DNA of 64,000 bases from Lentzea sp. NBRC 105346 (GCF_030269605.1 NZ_BSTQ01000006.1:184988-248987), one strand, 5' to 3'. Shown: positions 24,130-33,551, numbered from the stretch's first letter. Numbers and translations: made by a program. The notes: generated by a model from the letters alone, not told the origin.

Positions 24130-25444
24130 GGTCAGCTCCTCGGGAGGTGACGATCACGTCCAGGTGGGAGGGGCGCAGGGTGGGGGCGGCGGTGGGTGTG
24201 ATCGGGTCTCCGGCCGCGGTGAGGTGCCAGCGTTGGCACAGCGCGGCGAGCAGGACGCTCGCCATCGTCCACGCGAAGTGGTCGCCGGGGCAGCGGTGCA
24301 TCCCGGTGCTGAACGGCAGATAAGCCTCGCGCGGCAACGACTTCGCGCGCTCCGGCAGCCAGCGGTCCGGGTCGAACCGGTCCGGGTCCGGGAAGTTCTC
24401 CTTCCGGCGGTGCAACGTGTAGAGGCACACGAACACCGGCCTGCGGGCGGGCACGACCACGTCGCCGAGCCGCACCTCGGTCAGCGTGCGGCGCGACACC
24501 AGCCAGCCAGGCGGGTACAGGCGCAGGATCTCGGTGAACATCCGCCGCAGGTAGTCGAGCTTCGGCACGTCCCCGACGGTGATCGGCCGGCCGGACAGCA
24601 CCTCGTCGAGCTCGACCTGAACCCGTTGCTGTACTTCGGGACTCTCGGTCATGAGGTGGATCGCCCAGCTGAGCGCGGAGGTGATCGTCTCGGTGCCCGC
24701 GACCAGCAACGCCATCGCCTCGTCGCAGATCTCCTGGTCCGAAAGGCCATGCCCGTCACGGACCAAAGTGGACAACATGTCGCCGTGGTCCTCGCCGCTC
24801 GTCCGGAGGTACGCGACGGCGTCCGCGATCGTCGCGCGCACCTGCCTGATGGCGTGGTTGGTGCGCCGGTTGTCCGGGGTGGGGATGTGGCGCATCAGGC
24901 CGGTCGGGTCGTACATCGACTTCGTGATGCCGGCGAGCGCCGGCGGCAGGTACCGCTTGAAATCCGCCACCCGTGCCTCGTCGATGCCCGCCGTCACCAG
25001 AGTTCTGGTGACGACCTCGAAGCTGAAGTCGTTGAGCAGGTCGTCCAGCGGCAGCCGTTCGCCGTCCCGCCACGACGCCACGAGGTCGTGCGCGGCGGAG
25101 GCCATCGTGGGCGCGTACTCCGGAATGCGGCGCCGGTCGAGGGTCGGCTGCACCAGGCGGCGGCGTTGCCTGTGCAGGTCCCCGTCGGCGGTCAGCGAGG
25201 TCTTGCCGACGATGCGGGCGACGGCTTCGAAGATCATGCCGCGGTCGAACTTCCTCGCGTCCTCGACGAAGATCTGCTGTGCCAGCTCGGGGCTGCTGAC
25301 GAGGTACCACGGCTGCCACCCGCCGTAGAGGACGGCGATGTCGTCGTCCGGGTCGGCGCCGCTCATCAGCTCTAGCGGGCGGCGAACCAGCGTGAGCGCG
25401 TGCCCCACCAGCGGAAGCCGGCCGGGCAGTACGGGTGGGGTCAT
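24122..25444 (-). CDS. Cytochrome P450
   Basis: A 440-residue soluble haem monooxygenase. Visible landmarks: I-helix oxygen-binding AGTETITSALSW, the EILR of the ExxR motif in the K helix, FDPDRWLPER, and the haem-thiolate loop FSTGMHRCPGDHFAW with the axial Cys. The N-terminus lacks a membrane anchor, beginning PPVLPGRLPLVGHAL. The ATG overlaps the methyltransferase stop by four bases and its end overlaps the terpene synthase start by eight, so it is likely to oxidise the terpene made by that enzyme. Sequence style (LPLVGHAL, long helix I) is like bacterial P450s acting on terpenes; that is an inference. Confidence 0.92.
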   Translation of the reverse strand: MTPPVLPGRLPLVGHALTLVRRPLELMSGADPDDDIAVLYGGWQPWYLVSSPELAQQIFVEDARKFDRGMIFEAVARIVGKTSLTADGDLHRQRRRLVQPTLDRRRIPEYAPTMASAAHDLVASWRDGERLPLDDLLNDFSFEVVTRTLVTAGIDEARVADFKRYLPPALAGITKSMYDPTGLMRHIPTPDNRRTNHAIRQVRATIADAVAYLRTSGEDHGDMLSTLVRDGHGLSDQEICDEAMALLVAGTETITSALSWAIHLMTESPEVQQRVQVELDEVLSGRPITVGDVPKLDYLRRMFTEILRLYPPGWLVSRRTLTEVRLGDVVVPARRPVFVCLYTLHRRKENFPDPDRFDPDRWLPERAKSLPREAYLPFSTGMHRCPGDHFAWTMASVLLAALCQRWHLTAAGDPITPTAAPTLRPSHLDVIVTSRGADRD

Positions 25445-26061
25445 GCCGGGTCTCCTGGCAGGTGGGCGACCGCAGTGACGAACGGGGCCATGACGGAGGT
25501 GGCGCCGGACAGTTCGAGGCTGTCGATCACCTCGACCTGGAAACCCTTGGCGCGCACGGTGTCCAGCGTCGGCCGGGTGATCCGGCACCCACCCACGAAC
25601 AGCCGGAACGCGGGCGTGCACAACCGCTGCAGCAGCCGGCCGTTGCGGATGTGCTCGAACAGCAGCAGCTCACCGCCGGGCCGCAGCACGCGAGCGATCT
25701 CGGACACCGCCCGCGCCGGGTCTTCGACCGAGCAGAGGGTGAGCGTGCTGATCACGGTGTCGACGCTGTGGTCCGGCAGCGACAGCTGTTCGGCGGGACA
25801 GTCGATGACCCGCACCGGCACCCGTGACTCGGGCACGCGGCGCAGCAGCCGCCTGCGGTACGCAGGGTCCGGCTCGCAGGCGATGTACTCGTCGACGTCG
25901 GTGAACCGCACCATGTTCATGCCCGTGCCCGCGCCGATCTCCAGCACCGTGCCCTTCGACCGGTCGGCGACCCACTGCCGTGCGCGGCCGAGCCAGTCGA
26001 CCTCGGCGTAGTTGTTGAGCCGGTCGTACAGCGCGGCGTAGATCGGATGGCTACGCACCAC
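25441..26061 (-). CDS. SAM-dependent methyltransferase (class I)
   Basis: A 206-residue Rossmann-fold methyltransferase. The SAM site motif I is VLEIGAGTGMNM (residues about 40-50) with the acidic partner YIACEPDP; motif III is VISTLTLCSVEDPARAVSE and then VLRPGGELLLFEH, typical of the methyltransf_11 group. GTG start at 26061, with GGAG about eight bases upstream, overlaps the NRPS stop by 11 bases. Its place between the NRPS and P450 suggests O-, N- or C-methylation of the pathway product. It could also methylate a prenyl diphosphate, as in homoterpene pathways, but no sequence feature decides this. Confidence 0.87.
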   Translation of the reverse strand: MVRSHPIYAALYDRLNNYAEVDWLGRARQWVADRSKGTVLEIGAGTGMNMVRFTDVDEYIACEPDPAYRRRLLRRVPESRVPVRVIDCPAEQLSLPDHSVDTVISTLTLCSVEDPARAVSEIARVLRPGGELLLFEHIRNGRLLQRLCTPAFRLFVGGCRITRPTLDTVRAKGFQVEVIDSLELSGATSVMAPFVTAVAHLPGDPA

Positions 26062-29000
26062 CTTCGTGCTCCTTCCACAGTGAGGTCAGCCACTCGTCGG
26101 CGGACAGCAGCTCGCCGAGCGGGCGGTCGGCCTGTTCGGCGAACGCGGCCATCAGCTCCCGCATCCGCGTCAACAGTCCATCCATATAGGACTGTGGTGC
26201 GAACGTGGGGTCGAACATTCCGGTGAGCCGCAGTGTGTCGCCCACGGGCCGGGCGACGACCGCCAGGTTGGTGGGGAGCTGGAACACCTTGCCGGGGAAC
26301 TCGTCCATGAACTGGTCGGTGCGCTCGGACGGGCACCCGGCCAGGTCCAGTCCGGTCGACGGCCCGAGCAGCTCGAACACGATGCCCTGCGACTGCGTGA
26401 AGATCGCCGTCATGTCCGGCAGGATCTGTGCCAGCCCGAGCAGCGGGACGCTGTCGTGCCGCAGCGCGCCGTGCACGTCGGCGTTGGCCGCGGCGAGTAC
26501 CTCGGAGGCGGGCAGGTCGGTGCGCAGCCGGTGCCGCAACAGGGTCCCGTCGACCCAGATGCCCGCCATGCGTTGCAGCTCCGCGTCCTTGCGGGCCCCG
26601 TTGACGGCCAGCATCCGCACGTCGGTGTCGCCGGTGTCGGCGGCGACCAGGGCCGCGAACACCGTGTAGAGCGCGGTGAACGCCGTGGTCTTGTGGTCAC
26701 GGGCGAACCTCAGGAACGCCTGCGCCTCGCCGGCCGGTAGCAGGATGGACCGCAGCTCCGTGCTGTGCGGCAGCATCGAGTCCACACTGGACGGTGGGAT
26801 GAGTTCGATCGGGCTACACCCGGCGACCTTCGCCGCCCAGTACGAGATGTCCGCCTCGTCCGGTGGTGCCGGCGGCCGGGCGAGCACTGCCCGGTAGCTG
26901 ACCGGCTCGGGCAGGGATTTGCCGTTGTACAGCGCGGAAAGCTCCTGTTCGACGATGTCCACGGTGAACGCGTCGGCCACGATGTGGTGCATGCGCAGCA
27001 CGAGCACGTGGTCGTCGTCGGAGTACCGGACCAGGCCGGCGGCGAACACCCGGCCGTCGGTGATCGACAGCGGCCGCAGTTCGCCGACGCTCGCGACGGT
27101 CTCCAGCAGCCCGGTGCCCGGTGGGTCGACCACCTGGTAGCACTTCATCATGTCCGGCTCGAGGTGCACGGTCAGCCGCAGCGACTCGTGCCGGGCGACG
27201 AGTTCGTCGACCGCAGCGCTCAGCACCTCGGTGTCCAGCGGGCCGTGGATGCGGTAGTGGAACTCCAGCTTGCACTCGGGACCGGCCAGCAGGCCCGTCT
27301 GGAGCTGAACGTCGATGCCCCAGATCAGCATCTGCGACAGGCTCAGCGGCAGCCGTTCGCCGAACCCCTCGGGCGCGTCGGGCGACTCCGGCCGGGCGGC
27401 CCGTGGTGACTCGGCCAGCCGCGCGGCGAGCTGTGCCACGGTCGGCAGATCGAACACCGTCCGGATCGGCAGCGGGACACCGAAGTGGTCGCCCAGCCGC
27501 ACGGCCGCGCGCATCGCCAGCAACGAGTCGCCACCCAGTTCGACGAAGTCGTCGTGCAGCCCGACCCGGTCGACACCGAGCAACGACGCCAGCACCTCGG
27601 CGACCCGGCACTCGACCGGACCGACCGGCGGGACGTACGGCGTGCTCAGCTCGGGCCGATCCGCGGACGGCGCGGGCAACGCCGCAAGGTCGATCTTGCC
27701 GTGTGCGGTCAGCGGCAGCCCGGTGAGCGCGACGTACGCGATCGGACGTTCGTAGTCGGCGAGCACCTTGGCGGCGTGCTCACGCAACTCCGGGAGCAGG
27801 CGTTCGGTGGCGCCGGCGATCACGTGCCTGTGCAGCGGAGCGCTGACGAGGTCACCGCCGGGCTGGGGCGCGGGCCAGCGCACCGCGCTTTCCTTGCCCG
27901 GCGGGAAGAACACGGCGTCCAGCTCACCCTGCGGCCAGCCCGACGCCCTGGAGAGCCGGACGGTCCACCCCGCCTCCCGCGCCTTCGCCACGAGATCTTC
28001 GGGGTGCACCGCGGACGCCTCGGCCTCGGCCGCGATCCGGCGCAGGTCCGCGGCGGTCAGCGAGTCGTCCGGCAACGCCGACCGCACCGCACATGCACCG
28101 GCGCAGCGCGCGTTCGGGATCCGTTGCACACCAATGGGTTCCGCGCCGGCCAACTCGATGTCGCCGGACCAGTCGCGCCATGCGACCTCGATGCCGGTAT
28201 CGGGCGAGCTGACGACGTCGAACCGGAAGTCGTTCATCTCGTTGCGCCGGCGGCCCCGGCGCGGCCGGACCTCGAACTGCTTGCCCTGGAACCACCGCGG
28301 ATCGACGAGCAGTTGCGGATCCCGCTCGACGCGCCGCCGCCAGCGTTCGCGCAGCCGGGCGGACGGCTCGTCGTCCCCGGCCGACGCGAGCACGACGGCG
28401 GCGTGGAACGCGTCGCGCAGCCCCAGGTCGAGCACGTCGCCGATGACGACCCGCCGGCCCGCGTTGACGGCACCCGTCACGACCTCGGTCAGGTAGTCCT
28501 CGCTCGGGAAGTACTGGGTGACCGAGTTGCACAGCACCAGGTCGAACCCGGTCTCGGTGGTGCGCGCGTCGCCGTGGCGCAGCTCGACGTGGCCGAGCCC
28601 GGCCGCGCGCAGCCGTTCGCCCAACGCGTCCAGCGCCGGTTTCGACACGTCCACACCGACGACTCGCGACCGTCCGGCCGCGAGCGGCGTCAGCAGCTGG
28701 CCCGTGCCGCAGCCCAGCTCCAGCACCGACTCCGGTGCGCCTTCCGACGCGAGCGCGACCGTCGCCGCCACCCACTCGGTCATGTCCTCTTCGGACAGTC
28801 GTTCACCGGTGGCGCTGCTGGTCCAGCCGCTGCGCTCGTCGTGCTGGTCGAGGTCGTCGACGACGCCGGTCCACGCCTGCCGCAGCTCGTCGGCGGCGGA
28901 CTCCTCGTCCCACTCGGGCACCACGTACGCGACGAGCCCGTCGCGATGCACCACCACGGCGTCCCGAACCCCGTCATGACGGCGCAACGCGGCGGCCACC

Positions 29001-30187
29001 CCGTCCGGTTCGACCCGATAGCCACGGATCTTGACCTGGTTGTCGAGCCGGCCGCGCAGCTCCAGCTGTCCGTCCGCACGCCAGCGGCCGAGGTCGCCGG
29101 TGCGGTAGGCGAGCCGGTCCGGGTCGAGCGGGTGGGGCCCGAACTTCGCGCGGGTCAGCTCCGGGTCACCGAGGTAGCCGTCGGCGAGACCGGCGCCGGC
29201 GACGCACACCTCGCCGAGCTCGCCGACCGGGGCGAGCCCGCCCGTGTCGTCGACCACCCAGACCTCGGTGTTCGCGATCGGCGTGCCGACGACCACGTCC
29301 GCGCCCGGCAGCAACGTCGCCGCGGTGCACCACACGGCGGCCTCGGTCGGGCCGTACTCGTTGACCAGCGCGACGTCCGGCAGCATCCGGTAGTGCTCGG
29401 ACACCAGTTCCCGCGGGCAGGGCTCACCCGCCACGATGACCTGCCGCAGGCCCGGCTTTGCTTTGTCCATAGTGGACAACGCGGCGCGGTGTAGTGACGG
29501 GGTCAGCAGCGTGTGGCTGACGGCGCCGCCGGACATCGCCTCGGCGAGCTCGGTGACCGCTTCGGAGGTGTCCGGAGACAGCAACCGCAGTTCGCCGCCG
29601 CAGAGCAGGGTCCACCAGATCCCGGCGAGGCTCGAGTCGAACGTCATCGGCGAGATCAGCGCGAACGCGGTGACCGGTGTGGGATAACGGTGCAACCGGG
29701 CGAGCGTGGAGTTCGCGATGGCGCGGTGCGACACGGCGACCGGCTTCGGCCGGCCCGACGTGCCCGAGGTGCGGATCACGTAGGCGATGTCGTCGAGCTT
29801 TACGTCGAGCGGGCCCGCCAGCTCCGGTGGCGCAGGGGGTTCGGAGATCACGAGGTCCGCCGGGACGACGTCGGTGGCGTTGCCGGGCACGTAGGTCGCG
29901 CCCGCGGCGAACACCGCGGCCTGCGTCACCACGGCGTCCATGCCGCGTGGCAGTTCGCACGCCACGCGCCTGAGCCCGAGCGATCTCAGGTGCGCGGCCA
30001 GGCTGTCGATCCGGGTGCCGAGTTCGGCGTAGGTCAGCATGCCGGTCGAGTCCCGCAGTGCGACTTTCTCCGGATGCTCGGCGATCGTCCGCCTCAGCAA
30101 CACGGGTAGCGGTGCCAGCGAAAGGTCGACCTCCGTCGAGTTCCACTTCGTCTGCTGGTTCTCCGCTACGACGCGCAGGTCAGACAT
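26051..30187 (-). CDS. NRPS with domain order A (MT inserted)-T-C
   Basis: A 1378-residue single-module synthetase. The adenylation domain (about 30-430) has RTSGTSGRPK (139-148), NEYGPTE (276-282), YRTGD (361-365) and GRLDNQVKIRGYRVE (379-393). A methyltransferase domain with VLELGCGTG at 488-496 is inserted (about 440-680) before the last A motif, TGLPLTAHGKID with Lys831; this is the arrangement of interrupted A domains that N-methylate their amino acid. The thiolation domain has LGGDSLLAMR with Ser888. The C-terminal condensation domain (about 945-1360) has HHIVADA at 1067-1073, where the usual final Gly is Ala. There is no N-terminal C domain and no thioesterase. This predicts a loaded, methylated amino acid passed by the C domain to another acceptor. 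Confidence 0.88.
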   Translation of the reverse strand: MSDLRVVAENQQTKWNSTEVDLSLAPLPVLLRRTIAEHPEKVALRDSTGMLTYAELGTRIDSLAAHLRSLGLRRVACELPRGMDAVVTQAAVFAAGATYVPGNATDVVPADLVISEPPAPPELAGPLDVKLDDIAYVIRTSGTSGRPKPVAVSHRAIANSTLARLHRYPTPVTAFALISPMTFDSSLAGIWWTLLCGGELRLLSPDTSEAVTELAEAMSGGAVSHTLLTPSLHRAALSTMDKAKPGLRQVIVAGEPCPRELVSEHYRMLPDVALVNEYGPTEAAVWCTAATLLPGADVVVGTPIANTEVWVVDDTGGLAPVGELGEVCVAGAGLADGYLGDPELTRAKFGPHPLDPDRLAYRTGDLGRWRADGQLELRGRLDNQVKIRGYRVEPDGVAAALRRHDGVRDAVVVHRDGLVAYVVPEWDEESAADELRQAWTGVVDDLDQHDERSGWTSSATGERLSEEDMTEWVAATVALASEGAPESVLELGCGTGQLLTPLAAGRSRVVGVDVSKPALDALGERLRAAGLGHVELRHGDARTTETGFDLVLCNSVTQYFPSEDYLTEVVTGAVNAGRRVVIGDVLDLGLRDAFHAAVVLASAGDDEPSARLRERWRRRVERDPQLLVDPRWFQGKQFEVRPRRGRRRNEMNDFRFDVVSSPDTGIEVAWRDWSGDIELAGAEPIGVQRIPNARCAGACAVRSALPDDSLTAADLRRIAAEAEASAVHPEDLVAKAREAGWTVRLSRASGWPQGELDAVFFPPGKESAVRWPAPQPGGDLVSAPLHRHVIAGATERLLPELREHAAKVLADYERPIAYVALTGLPLTAHGKIDLAALPAPSADRPELSTPYVPPVGPVECRVAEVLASLLGVDRVGLHDDFVELGGDSLLAMRAAVRLGDHFGVPLPIRTVFDLPTVAQLAARLAESPRAARPESPDAPEGFGERLPLSLSQMLIWGIDVQLQTGLLAGPECKLEFHYRIHGPLDTEVLSAAVDELVARHESLRLTVHLEPDMMKCYQVVDPPGTGLLETVASVGELRPLSITDGRVFAAGLVRYSDDDHVLVLRMHHIVADAFTVDIVEQELSALYNGKSLPEPVSYRAVLARPPAPPDEADISYWAAKVAGCSPIELIPPSSVDSMLPHSTELRSILLPAGEAQAFLRFARDHKTTAFTALYTVFAALVAADTGDTDVRMLAVNGARKDAELQRMAGIWVDGTLLRHRLRTDLPASEVLAAANADVHGALRHDSVPLLGLAQILPDMTAIFTQSQGIVFELLGPSTGLDLAGCPSERTDQFMDEFPGKVFQLPTNLAVVARPVGDTLRLTGMFDPTFAPQSYMDGLLTRMRELMAAFAEQADRPLGELLSADEWLTSLWKEHEGGA

Positions 30188-31292
30188 GGCTGCTCCGTTT
30201 CATGGTCCTCACTGCCCTGACGACCCGACGCGCCTGGTGGCCGTGCATGCGCAGGTCGCCGCGCAACGACGGCGCGCCGACGAAGAACAGGCCGTCGGCG
30301 CCGGGCTCGGGCGGCAGGCCCTCGTCGTCGAGCACGCCGAGGTGCCCGACGAGGTCGGCGAACGCGGGCCGGAATCCGGTGGCCGCGATGACGACGTCCG
30401 GCCGCAGCCGATCGCCGCTGGCGAGGCAGACCGTGTCGCCCTCGAAGCCCTCCACGGCAGCGGTGATCTTCAACCGTCCACTTCGGACAGCGGCGGCGAG
30501 GCCGCGTTCCGCGGTGGGGGCGAGCCGGTCGCGGTTGAACCGGGTGCAGGCACCCTCGACCGGCACGCCGAGGCCGTGCTCGGCGAGATCGCCGTAGTAC
30601 TTGCGGTGGGTGTAGAGGCTCAGCTTGTCCTTCACCGAGTCGGACAACCAGCCGAACAGCGCGCCGAAGTACTGCAGCACCGGGTCGCTGGGGATGATCA
30701 ACGGCGGGGTGCGCACCGCGAGCCGCACCTCGGCCGCGACGCCGAGCAGTTCGACCGCGGTCTCGACTCCGGAGTTGCCGGAACCCACCACGAGCACGTG
30801 TTTTCCGGCGAACTCCTCGGGCGTCCGGTAGTCGGCCGCGTGCAGCAGCCGGCCGCTGAACCCACCGGGCCACGCCGGGAGGTACGGGCGGGCCGCCCAG
30901 CCGGTGGCCACCACCACGGCCTCGGCGGACAGCACGGTCCCGTCGGTGAGCACGACCGACCACGGGTCCGCGCGGTCGACCCGTTCCACTGTGTGGCCGA
31001 ACCGTATCTTTATTTGATGACGGTCGGCATACGAACTCAGATACTCTGCGTAATCTACGCCGCTGGGCCAAGTCCCTGATCTTCTCGGAATCGGGAACCC
31101 TGGAAGACCGGACAAAGCTCGCGCGGTATTGAGGCGGAGGCTTTCAGGACGGTTTCGCCAGCGCTCGCCGGGGTGGGATCCCTGTTCGACGACGACCACG
31201 CGCAGGCCTGCTGCCTGCAGTGATGCTGCTGTGGCGAGACCGGCGGAGCCGGCACCGATGACTATATGGGACTGATCGGTTTCGTGAATCAT
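30180..31292 (-). CDS. Flavin-containing monooxygenase-like oxidoreductase
   Basis: A 370-residue FAD/NAD(P)H enzyme. The FAD Rossmann motif is VIGAGSAGLATA at the N-terminus, the NAD(P) motif is LVVGSGNSGVE in the middle, and the FMO-type linker FSGRLLHAADYR and the ATGW..P strand are present. Such enzymes hydroxylate N or S, or insert oxygen in ketones. ATG 31292 (MIHETD) is preceded by GGGAG; an in-frame start 17 codons upstream is less likely. The gene is first in the five-gene operon; its 3' end overlaps the NRPS start by eight bases. It could act on the amino acid nitrogen or the terpene (inference). Confidence 0.85.
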   Translation of the reverse strand: MIHETDQSHIVIGAGSAGLATAASLQAAGLRVVVVEQGSHPGERWRNRPESLRLNTARALSGLPGFPIPRRSGTWPSGVDYAEYLSSYADRHQIKIRFGHTVERVDRADPWSVVLTDGTVLSAEAVVVATGWAARPYLPAWPGGFSGRLLHAADYRTPEEFAGKHVLVVGSGNSGVETAVELLGVAAEVRLAVRTPPLIIPSDPVLQYFGALFGWLSDSVKDKLSLYTHRKYYGDLAEHGLGVPVEGACTRFNRDRLAPTAERGLAAAVRSGRLKITAAVEGFEGDTVCLASGDRLRPDVVIAATGFRPAFADLVGHLGVLDDEGLPPEPGADGLFFVGAPSLRGDLRMHGHQARRVVRAVRTMKRSSHV

Positions 31293-31440
31293 GTAACCAC
31301 TCCCGTCGGCCCCAAGGATGGGAGCGACGGGGTGGATTAACAATTAAACGTAACGAAAATCCACAAAACGTAGCGGAAGGGTATTGCGCGTCTCACTACG
31401 TGACGAAAAGTTGGGCCGTTGTGGTGATTGCATCCTGGGC
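31293..31440 (-). promoter_or_regulatory. AT-rich promoter region of the terpene-NRPS operon
   Basis: The 148 bases before the flavin monooxygenase gene are strongly AT-biased for this genome and include TTAATTGTTAATCC on the operon strand. AAACGTA occurs twice on the + strand, at 31346-31352 and 31366-31372, 20 bases apart, and GTAACGAAAA/GTGACGAAAA is also repeated. Direct repeats at two helical turns fit a dimeric activator. No exact -35/-10 is claimed; TTGTGG with a 17-base spacer to TTGTTA is one option. Confidence 0.45.
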
Positions 31441-31471
31441 CGCCGGCGCGATCACCAGGATCGCGCCGGCG
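31441..31471 (-). terminator. Perfect hairpin after the M6 metalloprotease gene
   Basis: CGCCGGCGCGATC and GATCGCGCCGGCG form a perfect 13-bp stem around ACCAG, 16 bases past the protease stop. It separates the protease from the downstream biosynthetic operon on the same strand. Confidence 0.85.
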
Positions 31472-31487
31472 TCGATGCCGGGAGCGG

Positions 31488-33539
31488 CTACCGCCCGGTC
31501 ACGGTGCAGGTGGCAGTGGCGGTCTTCGCCGGGTTGCTCTCCGACGTGGCCGTGAGGGTCACCTTCGCGACCGCCGGTCCGCTGTCCCGCTTCACGTGCA
31601 CGGGCACGTCCACGCGGGCGCCGAACTGAGCCGTCGCGAGGGCGTTGGGCACGGAGACGGACCAGCCGTTCTCCGCCTTCGCCGACACCCGGTACACGTC
31701 ACCGTCGACGTACTGCCCGGTGCCACGACCGGTGTTGGTCAAGGGGAACCGGCACGTCGCCACGCCGTCCGAGCCGGTGCGGGCGGAGGTCGGCGTGACC
31801 CGCACACCGCGCTGCTGCGGGCCCGCGCCGGCCAGCGAACGGACGGCCACGGTGTAGGACAGCACGCCCTGCGGAGAGCGTTTGACGTCCAACACGTAGA
31901 AGTGCAGCTTGTTGGCCCGGTCGACGTACTCGTACTCACTGCCCGAGTTGGTGCCCGCGTGGAACAGGGCGTCCGACAGCTGCCGGTAGTCGCCGACCGT
32001 GATGGGGACCTTGGTGCCGTCCGGCAGGACGTAGTCGGTCATGCCGATGTCCTGCGGGTTGGCGTCGATCACCCACGCGAACGGCGCCTGGTCGGCGTTC
32101 TTCGTCTTGGCCAGTAGCACGCCCGCGTCCGGCGTGAACGAGTCCGAGCCCATCCGGTCCACGACCTCGAGCGTGTAGTTCTGGTATCCGCCGCCGTCGC
32201 AGAACGGGTCGGTCTGGACGTTGCAGGAGGGCGAGAGGTCGGTGCCGAGCGTGACGTTGATGCCCGACAACCCGGTCGCGCCCGGCTGCACCTCGCGAGC
32301 GGTGATCTTGGCGATGACCATGCCGGAGTTGGCCAGGTTGTCGCGGGACAGGCGCAGCACGTTGCGGTCGTCGATGATGCCGAGCTTCATCTTGTTGCGC
32401 AGCAGGTGTTGCGCGCCCATCGACGCGCCGCCGGTCGCCGGGATGACCCACCGCGAGTGCGGGCCGCCGGGGCCGTTGAACGCGCCGCGCGACAGCATGT
32501 CCCACGGGCCGGAGTAGTCGCGGCGCGGCGGGTTGCCGTACGGGTTGTTGTAGTTGTCGCCGATGCCGAGGATGTGGCTCAGCTCGTGCGCGTACACGCC
32601 CTGGCCCGAGCTCTCCGCCTGGGTGGACGAGCCGCCGCCCGCGTTGGGCCAGATGCTGGAGCCCGCCGCCCACGACGTCCAGTCGACGTAACGGGTGCGC
32701 GTCCAGTTCGGCAGGGCGGGGTCGGGCGGGCCGAACGCGTCGGTCACGTCCTCCTTGGTCCGGAACTTCATCATCCCGAACTCCTGCCACGTCCCGGACT
32801 CGTCCTGGCCCGCGGACAGGTAGTAGACGAAGTCGAATCCGGCCGGCACCTCCGAGCCGACGTCGGCGACCCACGCGGCGCGGCCGTCGGTGCGGATGTT
32901 GCGGTTGCACGTGTCGCCCGCCGGGCAACCGGTGCCGCCCTGGAACTCCATGGCGTACTCGTGGTCCTTGCCCGGCATGGTGTACGGACCGAACGCCTTC
33001 AGGTCGACGCCGTAGCGTCCGCCGGAGGTCTCCATCCAGTACTCGTGCACGGTGTGGCCGCGGTTGACGCCGTTCGGCTTGTTGAGGAAGTCCTGGTAGA
33101 ACTGCGCGACCTGGGCGCGCGGGATGTCGTGGGCCTCGGCGCTGGGGTTGCCGAACACCGTCGACTGCTTCGGCTGCGTCACCACGAACGGCTGGTTCGG
33201 GTAGTCGAGCAGCACCAGCGCGCCCTTGAAGTTGCGCACAGAACCCTTGACCGCGGGGTCCGCCCAGTTCGTTCCAGGGATCTTCCGGTAGTCACGCTCC
33301 CACGTCATGTGGTCGGGGTTGACCCAGTTCTGCGGGTCGATCGGGCCGGGGAACCCGGCCTGCGCCGCGACCCGCAGGGAGTCACGGGTCTGCTGCCACG
33401 GCTGCTGCTGCGGCCAGTGGTCGTACTGCCAGGGGTTCGAAGGAGGAGCTGCGACCGCGCTGGAGTTGCCCGCGACGAGCGCGGCGAGGAAGAACAGCGC
33501 GGTGATCAGCAGGACAGGGTGCCGATACCTGTGGCTCAT
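31488..33539 (-). CDS. Secreted M6-family (immune inhibitor A-like) metalloprotease
   Basis: A 683-residue secreted zinc protease. A signal peptide (cleavage near AVAAP) is followed by a propeptide and the catalytic domain with YAHELSHILGIGDNYNN; His318, Glu319 and His322 form the HExxH site, and WDMLSRGAFNGPGGPHSRW is the M6-type region after it. The C-terminal third (about 560-683) is a beta-rich, NPCBM/Ig-like domain rich in Thr and Val. M6 enzymes such as InhA degrade host or extracellular proteins. The ATG (MSHRYRH) is the start of the signal peptide. It stands alone with hairpins on both sides, so it is a single transcription unit. Confidence 0.88.
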   Translation of the reverse strand: MSHRYRHPVLLITALFFLAALVAGNSSAVAAPPSNPWQYDHWPQQQPWQQTRDSLRVAAQAGFPGPIDPQNWVNPDHMTWERDYRKIPGTNWADPAVKGSVRNFKGALVLLDYPNQPFVVTQPKQSTVFGNPSAEAHDIPRAQVAQFYQDFLNKPNGVNRGHTVHEYWMETSGGRYGVDLKAFGPYTMPGKDHEYAMEFQGGTGCPAGDTCNRNIRTDGRAAWVADVGSEVPAGFDFVYYLSAGQDESGTWQEFGMMKFRTKEDVTDAFGPPDPALPNWTRTRYVDWTSWAAGSSIWPNAGGGSSTQAESSGQGVYAHELSHILGIGDNYNNPYGNPPRRDYSGPWDMLSRGAFNGPGGPHSRWVIPATGGASMGAQHLLRNKMKLGIIDDRNVLRLSRDNLANSGMVIAKITAREVQPGATGLSGINVTLGTDLSPSCNVQTDPFCDGGGYQNYTLEVVDRMGSDSFTPDAGVLLAKTKNADQAPFAWVIDANPQDIGMTDYVLPDGTKVPITVGDYRQLSDALFHAGTNSGSEYEYVDRANKLHFYVLDVKRSPQGVLSYTVAVRSLAGAGPQQRGVRVTPTSARTGSDGVATCRFPLTNTGRGTGQYVDGDVYRVSAKAENGWSVSVPNALATAQFGARVDVPVHVKRDSGPAVAKVTLTATSESNPAKTATATCTVTGR

Positions 33540-33551
33540 CGAACCACTGAA

